The notes under the pieces are model-generated. The model searched no databases. It had not been told where the DNA came from and worked only from the letters and a program-made list of their open reading frames with translations. This document shows positions 56,238 through 64,000 of a stretch of DNA of 64,000 nucleotides, in pieces. Source of the stretch: RCC90-49c sp051016155 (GTDB lineage: Bacteria > Bacteroidota > Bacteroidia > Cytophagales > Amoebophilaceae). Both the position numbers and the translations under genes were made by a program. Location: positions 1,178,001-1,242,000 of the forward strand of contig CP136537.1 in NCBI GenBank assembly GCA_051016155.1. The letters run 5' to 3'. Position 1 is the stretch's first letter, and the number at the start of each line of letters is the position of its first letter.

Positions 56238-57152
56238 ATGAAATTCGGTCGGATAGAAGCTGATGCGCTATCTCAGGTCAAGTGGACACTGCCTGAAGAT
56301 ACGTCCGCTACTCAAGCCTTGCTAAATAAGTTACCTGTGCGCACCCAAGCCCCTCAAATCTATGTAGGTTGTTCGGTATGGACAGATCGTAGCTTTTTGG
56401 GCAAGATATATCCTCAAGGCACCCCTGCTAAGCATTTTCTTTCTATCTACTGTCGACAGTTCAATACAGTGGAGCTCAATGCTACTTTTTACAGTATCCC
56501 TTCTGCAGAGCAGGTAAAAAAATGGAAAGCCGCTACTACACCCGGGTTTCAGTTCTGCCCCAAAGTCTCTCAAAGCATTAGCCATAGAAACAAGCTGGAT
56601 GAGCAGCGACAGCGGCTGGATAGATTTATAGAAGCTGTGCTTCATTTTGAGGAGGCACTGGGCATGACTTTCTGGCAATTGCCTCCTTACTTTCAGCCTA
56701 GCAGCCTGTCAGCGCTGCAGAGGCTCCTAACAGGTATCCCTCAAGGATTTCCCTTAGCTGTAGAGTTCAGGCATCCAGCTTGGTTCAGTGATGCAACAGC
56801 TCAACAAGAGCTATGGGCTTATCTGCATGAGCGAGGTATGGTAGCAGCCATCACTGACGTGGCGGGGAGAAGAGATGTCCTACACCAAACCTTAACTACG
56901 GACTGTGCATTTATTCGTTTTACAGGCAATAATCTACATGCTACAGACTACACACGGATCAATGCGTGGGTCGATCGGCTTCAACAGTGGCTAACAAAAG
57001 GCCTAAAAAAAGTTTACTTCTTACTGCACGAACCAGAAAAGGCACTTTGTGCTGACTTGGCAGGTTACTTCATCCAGCAGCTCAACCAGCGTGCAGGAAT
57101 GCGGCTCACCCCTCCTCAACTGCAGCCTCAGCAAGCAATTTTGTCGTATTGA
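56238..57152 (+). CDS. DUF72 (YecE-like) TIM-barrel protein
   Basis: 304 residues. Family landmarks are IYVGCSVWTDRSFLGKIYP, FNTVELNATFYSIPS, FCPKVSQSISH, FWQLPPYF, LAVEFRHPAWF and YFLLHEPEKA. The fold is a TIM barrel related to sugar-phosphate isomerase-like proteins. The biochemical function is unknown. It lies 72 bp upstream of the symporter-HD pseudogene on the same strand. Confidence 0.9.
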   Translation: MKFGRIEADALSQVKWTLPEDTSATQALLNKLPVRTQAPQIYVGCSVWTDRSFLGKIYPQGTPAKHFLSIYCRQFNTVELNATFYSIPSAEQVKKWKAATTPGFQFCPKVSQSISHRNKLDEQRQRLDRFIEAVLHFEEALGMTFWQLPPYFQPSSLSALQRLLTGIPQGFPLAVEFRHPAWFSDATAQQELWAYLHERGMVAAITDVAGRRDVLHQTLTTDCAFIRFTGNNLHATDYTRINAWVDRLQQWLTKGLKKVYFLLHEPEKALCADLAGYFIQQLNQRAGMRLTPPQLQPQQAILSY

Positions 57153-58955
57153 GTAGGCGCTACCACTTTTATTATATTTTCCTTATCATTACCCTAGTTT
57201 AGAAGACTTCATAAGCATCTCCCAATGGATTATTTAGTACAACGGATTGATGTGGGCATTGTTGTTGCCTTTCTTTTCATCAATCTTATTGTAGGACTGA
57301 GCCACAGATACTTAGAGAAAGATTTTAGGGAATATGCGCTGGGAGGCAAAAATTTCTCTACAGCGGCCTTAGTGGCCACTATAGTGGCCACAGCAGCGTC
57401 AGGGAGTTCTATGTTCGTGATCCTTGAGAATACTTATGAGCATGGGCTGTACTATCTCATAGCACACTTGGGGCTGCCTGTGGGCATGATCATCATGGGA
57501 CAGTTAACTGTGCGCATGGGGGAGTTTCTGAACAACGTCTCTGTGGCCGAAGCCATGGGGAATCTATATGGAAAAACGGTCCAAATCATTACGGCAGTCA
57601 GCGGTATTTTGAGAAAAGTGGGGTTTGTGGTTATACAGTTCAAGGTAATGTCTCAGCTGCTCTCCATGCTTTGGGGGGCTGACAACACAATAATGCTCCT
57701 TGCTGCTGCTGGTATTGTAATCGTATACTCGACACTAGGAGGGGTTCGGGCAGTCACTTTTACAGATGTACTTCAGTTCTTCACTTTAGGAGCCATTCTT
57801 CCTATCCTGGCCTTGACTATTTGGAACAATCTGCCAGAGCCTGCCCAAGTTAACGCTACACTGGCTCACGACTCGATGTTTGATGTCCAGGAAGTAGTAG
57901 GCTTGAATCCTCCATTCACTGCTACGCTGGCCTTGTTCTTTTTCTTAGCTATTCCTGGCTTTGAGCCCGCTCTATTCCAACGGATAGCGATGGCTAGGGA
58001 TGCCAGACAAGCTAGGAAAGCACTCACCTACTCGGCAGGCATCTTGTTGCTCATCTCTCTATTGATAGCCTGGATGAGTATTTTACTGCTTACTGATAAG
58101 CCTGGTTTAGCACCTGGACAAATATTTTTCTATCTACTTCACCATGCCTACGTAGGGCTAAGAGGACTGCTAGGGATAGGTGTGATAGCTATGGCTATGT
58201 CTACGGCCGACTCGTACCTGAATACCTGCTCTGTTTTGTTTGCCAATGACATTGTGGCCCCCTTGACTGAGCAACCTAATAACTTGGTAAGCACTGCTAG
58301 GATCTTCTCATTGATCATAGGGTTGGCCGCTCTATCACTGACCTTTTTTGGTAAGGAGAGCAATTTTTTAACGCTTACTTTGTTCTTTGGGAGTCTCTAT
58401 ATACCTGTTTATGTAGTCCCCCTGCTGGTGGCCATACTGGGGTTTCGCAGTACACCCAGAGCGGTCCTCATAGGGATGGCAACTGGATGTATAACAGTAG
58501 TTGTGTGGAGTATTTACTTTGACAATACCAGTAGTATTGCCCCCGGCATGTTAGCCAACCTTGCTGGCTTCATGGGGAGTCACTACTTGCTGAGAGAGGA
58601 AGGAGGATGGGTAGGTATTAAGGACAAGCAGCCACTGCTTGCTGCAAAAAGAGCACGGCAAGTAGCGTGGCAAATGCTACCTAAATTTTTTAAAAACTTT
58701 CAACTCTACACTTATCTCAAAAGTAACCTGCCTGCTGAAGAGAAAACTTATGCGCTGCTTGGATTATACGGATTAGGGGCTACCTATCTTTCATTTTTCA
58801 TGCTTCCAGAAACGGTGGTAGGAACTTATCCAATGCTCCACACCTTTCTGAGCTACTCTGTGTCCACTGCTGCTATGGTCTTCTTGACCTATCCTGCCTG
58901 GCCAGCGGTCTTGAAAAACAAACGTCTCATGGCCGTTGTCTGGCCGATAGGCCTA

Positions 58956-59772
58956 GGTAGTGTCGACATAAGATATTATCTTAAGGCAAAAAATGCTGAA
59001 ACAACCTGCCTATCAACGACACGATATTTCCGATGAAGTATGGAACAAACTTGCCCCTCATTTGCCTGGAAGAGCTGGCGCTTGGGGAGGGGTAGCTAAA
59101 GACAATAGACAATTTATTAACGCCGTGTTCTGGATATTACGAACAGGAGCCCCATGGCGGGACTTGCCTCCTCATTACGGCGAGTGGAATAATACGAACC
59201 GACGCTTTTGTCGATGGCGCGATAATGGAACATGGGAGAAGCTTTTGGAACTACTTTCAGAAGAACCAGACTACACATGGCTGATGATCGATGCGAGTCA
59301 TATAAAAGTGCATCCCCATGGGACGGGAGCAGTGGGCGGAAATGAGGCGATGAATCGCACAAAAGGGGGCTCAATACAAAACTACATTTGGCCGTGGATG
59401 CGTCTGGTATGCCGCTCAGAGCCATTATTACAGCAGGTACCGAGGCAGATTGTAAGCAAGGTGTTGAGCTGCTCAAAGACTTGCCAGCAGAGGGGGTGAT
59501 AGCAGATAGGGGCTATGACACAGAGCAAGTAGTCAAAGAGGTGAAGTCAAAGAATAGGCAATGTGTGATACCGAGTAGGAAGCATAGAAAAGTAGAGCGT
59601 AGTTACAACCGAGAAGTGTATCAGCTACGTCATGTGATAGAGAACACGTTTTTGTATCTGAAGCGTTGGCGCGGGATATGTACGCGTTATGCAAAGAGAG
59701 GTAGCTCATTTCTGGCTGCTATTCAAATCAGATGTCTAGCTTTATGGCTAGGCCTCTCCTGACGACACTGTC
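58956..59772 (+). mobile_element. IS5-family insertion sequence, copy 3 (817 bp)
   Basis: Same 817-bp unit as copies 1 and 2, inverted in orientation. Flanks CCTA|GGTAGTGTCG and GACACTGTC|TAGGAC give a TA (or CTAG-centred) target duplication. The uninterrupted target can be reconstructed from the paralog at 63607-63620 (TCTAGGGTACCTAC). Confidence 0.93.
58993..59762 (+). CDS. IS5-family transposase made by -1 frameshift (copy 3)
   Basis: First frame from 58993 (MLKQPAYQRHDISDEVWN) with Asp in WLMIDASHIK. The A4G5 run is at 59361-59369. The second frame ends at 59762 with GLNTKLHLAVDASG, ADRGYD and HVIENTF. Both frames are intact. It is nearly identical to copy 2. Confidence 0.87.
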
Positions 59773-61564
59773 TAGGACATCTACTTTTCTCAGTGGGTAC
59801 AATGCTGATCTTGCTGAGTGGTTTTCACCCAGTGCAAATCATGGTGTTCTCGTTCAGTTTAATCATGGCTGCGCTACTCATTTATTGGTCATTTCTGTTA
59901 ATTTTGAGCTTGATTAGCATTGCCATAGGCATAAGCACCTTTTACCTCTGTACTGACGTTGTTCCTTTGCCTTGTAGCACTTCTGAACTGTTGCTCAGAT
60001 AGCATATTTCCTGCCCATTTTTTCCAGCTTTTTCTTCTCCTTTTATGTCCTCCTCAAGTATAAAAGAGCCTATGTTCAGTTAGAAATAACCAACGACAGT
60101 TTATCTACAGACCTTAAGCGCCTTAACATCACTAACAAGGAAATCACTAGCGATCTTTTGGTCGCCTCCATGGATAAGACCAGGTTCTTCAAAGCTTTCC
60201 GACAGATAGAGTTGGTCAACTTTAGAAAGTTGGCACAGCTCAGTAGACAACTAGAAGAAGAGACGCAGCGTATGGATCATACAGAAGCTATTGCTACGAA
60301 GGCAAGAGCACTCCGTGAGGAGTTAGCTCCTATCACTACTCAACTCAGCAGATTGGATCATCGGGCAGCAGACTATATGGCCCTCAAGGTGAGCACCATC
60401 TCGGTCGATCGTCTCTTGCAAGCAGTACAAGATGCGCCATACGCAAAAGACTTGGCACAGCATGTCTACTTTGAGCCAGCAGATCGGCAAAAGACGCTAC
60501 AGTGTGATGTGGTCCAGATTGTAACAGTACTTGTAGGAAGTGTGTCATTATTGCGAATGATTCAGGGCGATGAAGCGCCTGTACGCATAGGTGTGAAAGA
60601 CACCCAACTTTACTACTTGCTAGACTCCATAAAGAAAGATCGTATTCACCAGCTGCCTGCTTTGCAGTTTATCATCACTACAGGAGAGATGCTTCCTAAC
60701 TGGGAGCAGGTCTACACGATCTACATGGATACTAGCACGCTTTCAGCTCCCACAGCGACGCAAGAATTACCATTAGTCAAAAACAAACGCATTGTGGACG
60801 CTCACTATGGGTATAGCTACACATCAATACAGACTGATGCTTGTACTCTCCAGTACATCATACCTTTAGCACTCAGGGCAGTGCGTCCCAAAGATATGGA
60901 GGACAGAGAGATGAAGTTAGCGATTCAACTCATGCGGGCGGATGATACTTGTCCAGGAGCTCAAGAGCAAGAGCAAAGATTCTTGATAGCAGTGGCAGAG
61001 CGAACAACAGCCGACATGCAGCGGGTTCGTCAAGCTGTAGAGACCATTAAAGTGTACCATGGCTTGGCCAAGAATAAACTAGAGCAGTCGTTTTATTTGT
61101 CCTCTCTGGCGGTGGCACACATCGCACTAGACTACAATACAGAAGAAGCAACCCTATTAGGCGCATTGTTTTATGAGGCAATAAAAGGCAAGCAACTACT
61201 ACCGGAGCACATAGAAATACGCTACGATGACGAAGTGATACAACTCACAGCTGGCCTGAGGGAGTTTTACAACAATAAAGACAAATTTTACACAATAAAG
61301 TACTCTGCAGCTGAAAATATTCAGCATCTCCTGGAGGTGCGCGACCCTCGTGTCCTTTATATAGTGCTAGCTGATAGAATGCATACTATGCGTACAATCA
61401 AATCAACTTCTTATGAGGACCAGTTTAGACTTGCTGAAGAAACACTTCTGTTCCTTGTCCCTTTGGCAGAGAGGCTAGCGCTTACAGAGACGGCCTTAGA
61501 GCTGAAACAGTTGTGCATGGAAACGTTGAATCAAGACGAATCCAGTGTTGAGTGCCTAGGATAG

Positions 61565-61870
61565 GGGCATGGGTAGACAATGTAACTATCTAAATCGGAA
61601 GGATCTTTCACTTATTACTACTCTGCGTCTTTTGCAATATCCTAAGTGGGCTACTCAGGACTTACGAAGCATGCTCACATGCTGATAATTTGTGAAGCCC
61701 AGCTGGTGAGAAAGTTGCAATGCCTTATAGAAAAAGTGCACACTCCCTGTCTACACTGAATGAAAATAAGCCGTAAAGCAAAAAAATGTTTAAAAAGAGT
61801 GAATGAAAAGCACCATTTACCTTGACTATATTCATCCTGGCAATATCACATGATCAAGCCCTGAAATTCC
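61565..61870. other. Leader of the fourth symporter-HD gene
   Basis: 306 bp without a gene. A TTGACTATATTCA segment about 50 bases before the start could be a promoter, but the assignment is weak. The leader is not similar to the duplicated leaders at 27898 and 31660. Confidence 0.4.
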
Positions 61871-64000
61871 ATGCTTATAGACTATCTGTCGCGACACATT
61901 GATCTAGGCCTTATCATAGCCTTTCTTCTTCTTAATCTCATTTTAGGGCTCAGATTGAGCCACTCAGTAACCGACCTCAGAGATTATGCTTTAGGTGGCA
62001 AGAATTTCTCTACAGCTGCCCTCGTAGCCACCATCGTGGCGACTTGGATGTTCGGTGGTAGCCCACTCCTTGACTGTGAGAATATTTACATCCATGGAAT
62101 GTACTACATTTTAGCCCGTTTGGGACAGCCTATCGGCATGATGATCACTGGCCTACTGGCCACACGTATGACCGAATTTCTAAACTATACTTCGGTGGCT
62201 GAAGCCATGGGAGGTATGTACGGGAAGAAAGTACGAATCATCTCTGCTCTCAGTGGTATCTTTGGGAGAGTGGGACTGACAGTCCTTCAGTTCAAGGTCA
62301 TGTCTAAAATGCTTCCTATATTTTTAGGTGTAGAAAGCGCTACTACTACTTTTCTTGCTGCCAGCGTTGTCATTGCTTACTCAGTATTAGGAGGCATTCG
62401 GGCAGTCACCCTTACCGATGTCTTTCAGTTTTTTGCCTGTGGCACTATTCTCCCCATCTTAACTTTAGCCATCTGGAACAATCTACAAGATCCTACCCAC
62501 GTTGTTATTACACTGACCACCCATCCTGCATTTGACGTTAGAGAATTGTTAAGCTTTAATTTTGAGTTTACACCCATGCTAGGGCTTTTCTTCTACTATG
62601 CAATTCCTGGCCTATATGCACCTGAGATATTCCAGCGGATAGCTATGGCCAGAGATGACAGACAGATCAGACAAGCATTTGCTTATTCGGCAGCGTGTTT
62701 TTTGCTCGTCTTGTTACTGATAGCATGGGTGAGTGTATTACTACTTACTGATAGGCCTGGCTTAGCGCGTGGACAAGTAATTTCTTATATGGTCAGCCAC
62801 CACACCTATGTAGGGCTAAAAGGACTGCTAGGCGTAGGTGTAATGGCAGTTGCTATGTCTACTGCTGACTCGTGTCTGAACACCTGCGCAGTCCTATTTG
62901 CCAACGACATAGTCGGACCCTTAGTTAGCCCAAGCCATCCCTCTTTAAGCACTGCTAAGGTGTTTTCATGTGTTATGGGCTTTACTGCTCTACTAATATC
63001 TTTTTTGGGTGATCAAGACTCGCTCAAACTCCTTGTAGGCTCTAGCAGTCTTTATGTGACTGTCTATGCAGTGCCTATGATTATGGCTATTCTGGGCTTT
63101 CGTAGCACGACTAGAGCAGTTCTCATCAGTATGGCAGCTGGGTTGATCACCGTGGTCCTGTGGAGCTATTACTTTGGCATTGCTAACAGCATCGTGCCTG
63201 GTATACTCGCCAATATCGTGGGTTTTGTGGGCAGTCACTACCTTCTAGAAGAACCTGGAGGCTGGGTGAGTATCCGAGATAAGCAGACAATACGTATCGC
63301 CCAGAAGGCGCGACAAGAGGCTTGGCAAGCCTTCTTTGCTACTCTCAGGAAGCCTCATCTTTACTTCTATCTCAAAAAGAACCTCCCTACCCAAGAAAAA
63401 GCTTATGTGTTATTGGGCTTATATGTATTGGGGGCTACCTACTTTTCGTTTTTTGTGCTTCCAGAAACTGTGGTAGGGACTTATCCAATCCTCTACACCT
63501 TTCTGAACTACTCTGTGTCCATTGCTGCTATGGTCTTCTTGACTTATCCCGCCTGGCCCATGGCCTTGAAGAAGCAGTACATAATGGCTTTTGTCTGGCC
63601 AATAAGTCTAGGGTACCTACTTTTCTCAGTAGGTACAATATTGATTTTATTAAGTGGCTTTCATCCGGTGCAAATCATGGTTTTCATGTTCAGTTTAATC
63701 ATGGCTGCCCTACTCATTTCTTGGTCGCTTCTGTTAATCTTGACCTTGACTAGCATTGCTGTGGGAATAAGTACCTTTTACCTCTGTGCTGGCGTTATTC
63801 CTTTGCCTTACAGTGCTTCTGAACTTTTGCTCAGATTGGCCTATTTCCTACCCCTTTTGTCTAGCTTTTTCATTGCTTTTTATGTTTTACTGAAGCACAA
63901 AAAAGCTTACATGCAGCTGGCAACAACTCATAACGCTCTGCTTACAGATGTCAAATGCCTCAACATTGACCACGAGGAGACCAGTAATCAGCTCCTAGCG
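61871..64000 (+). CDS. SSS symporter-HD fusion paralog, 3' end outside window
   Basis: Open from the ATG at 61871 to the window edge (710 codons, no stop). The SSS symporter (about 1-460) has the MSTADSCLN motif. The second membrane block (about 510-680) is intact, in contrast to the pseudogene at 57225, its closest relative in the window. A coiled-coil start is visible at the edge. Whether it ends in an HD domain, and whether that domain is active, cannot be seen here; the fusion is inferred from the three other paralogs. Confidence 0.85.
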   Translation, partial: MLIDYLSRHIDLGLIIAFLLLNLILGLRLSHSVTDLRDYALGGKNFSTAALVATIVATWMFGGSPLLDCENIYIHGMYYILARLGQPIGMMITGLLATRMTEFLNYTSVAEAMGGMYGKKVRIISALSGIFGRVGLTVLQFKVMSKMLPIFLGVESATTTFLAASVVIAYSVLGGIRAVTLTDVFQFFACGTILPILTLAIWNNLQDPTHVVITLTTHPAFDVRELLSFNFEFTPMLGLFFYYAIPGLYAPEIFQRIAMARDDRQIRQAFAYSAACFLLVLLLIAWVSVLLLTDRPGLARGQVISYMVSHHTYVGLKGLLGVGVMAVAMSTADSCLNTCAVLFANDIVGPLVSPSHPSLSTAKVFSCVMGFTALLISFLGDQDSLKLLVGSSSLYVTVYAVPMIMAILGFRSTTRAVLISMAAGLITVVLWSYYFGIANSIVPGILANIVGFVGSHYLLEEPGGWVSIRDKQTIRIAQKARQEAWQAFFATLRKPHLYFYLKKNLPTQEKAYVLLGLYVLGATYFSFFVLPETVVGTYPILYTFLNYSVSIAAMVFLTYPAWPMALKKQYIMAFVWPISLGYLLFSVGTILILLSGFHPVQIMVFMFSLIMAALLISWSLLLILTLTSIAVGISTFYLCAGVIPLPYSASELLLRLAYFLPLLSSFFIAFYVLLKHKKAYMQLATTHNALLTDVKCLNIDHEETSNQLLA

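Larger units (their letters stand above)
57225..61564 (+). pseudogene. SSS symporter-HD fusion gene, disrupted by IS5 copy 3 and a frameshift
   Basis: The N-terminal half (57225-58955) is a normal SSS symporter with MSTADSYLN and the second membrane block as far as WPIGLG. There IS5 copy 3 enters at a TA. After the IS, the frame continues (TMLILLSGFHPVQIMVF..) to about 59999, where one base is missing relative to the paralog at 61871 (AGATAGCATATTTCC against AGATTGGCCTATTTCC). The frame then resumes and runs to 61564, covering the coiled coil, decayed kinase-like and HD parts. The HD site is destroyed: the conserved Arg is Asn, His is Ser, HD is YE, ED is KG and the last Asn is Thr (LADRMHTMRT). 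The 468-codon 3' part starting at 60158 may still be translated. Confidence 0.88.

Overview
The window reads as a chromosome segment of an intracellular member of the Bacteroidota, most like the Amoebophilus/Cardinium group (Cytophagales). This is inference. The support is Bacteroidota-type 16S sequence, a 16S gene with no 23S/5S partner behind it, an Ig-like lipoprotein typical of the phylum, an efp-accB-accC cluster, an exported ankyrin-repeat lipoprotein, and a heavy load of insertion sequences, group II intron sequence and broken genes. By eye the base composition is less AT-rich than I would expect for known Amoebophilus or Cardinium genomes, so I make no species call.

Layout. 1-9.5 kb: an ankyrin lipoprotein cut by the window edge, a Ser/Gly/Pro-rich lipoprotein, an IS5-type element, lon and rseP on the minus strand, a gene-poor stretch with a MITE-like repeat, and rmuC. 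9.9-12.5 kb: a membrane-anchored patatin-like phospholipase and tRNA-Ser(UGA). 12.9-21.6 kb: a pile of nested mobile elements containing four IS3-family remnants, two inverted IS481-type copies with identical transposases, one IS5-type copy, and a group II intron inside an IS3 orfA whose ends can be read to the base. 22-27.7 kb: tsaB, 16S rRNA, a PAP2 phosphatase, pth, rplY and prs. 28-35.4 kb: two tandem giant genes (about 1170 codons). 35.7-39.5 kb: an Ig-like lipoprotein and an ABC exporter. 39.8-46.7 kb: a ribosomal protein run from rplC to rpsN that lacks rpsJ at its head and stops before rpsH. 46.8-57.2 kb: dnaN, glmS, tilS, efp-accB-accC, an L,D-transpeptidase-like lipoprotein and a DUF72 protein. 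57.2-64 kb: two more members of the giant-gene family, one broken by an IS5-type copy and a frameshift, one running off the window.

The most unusual content is this four-member family. Each protein starts as a sodium/solute symporter (SSS/PutP type, MSTADS motif kept). The three whose C-terminus is visible continue through a second membrane block and a coiled coil to a cytoplasmic region that looks like a decayed histidine-kinase ATPase fold. They end in a SpoT/Rel-type HD domain, the (p)ppGpp hydrolase fold. Only the member at 31923-35435 keeps the full set of hydrolase residues (R, HP, HD, ED, D...N). The member at 28138-31647 and the pseudogene at 57225-61564 have lost them. This suggests a transport-coupled alarmone hydrolase or sensor with one active copy and decayed paralogs. 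No alarmone synthetase domain is attached.

The housekeeping genes look intact and ordinary. Decay and rearrangement are concentrated in the mobile island and the symporter-HD family.
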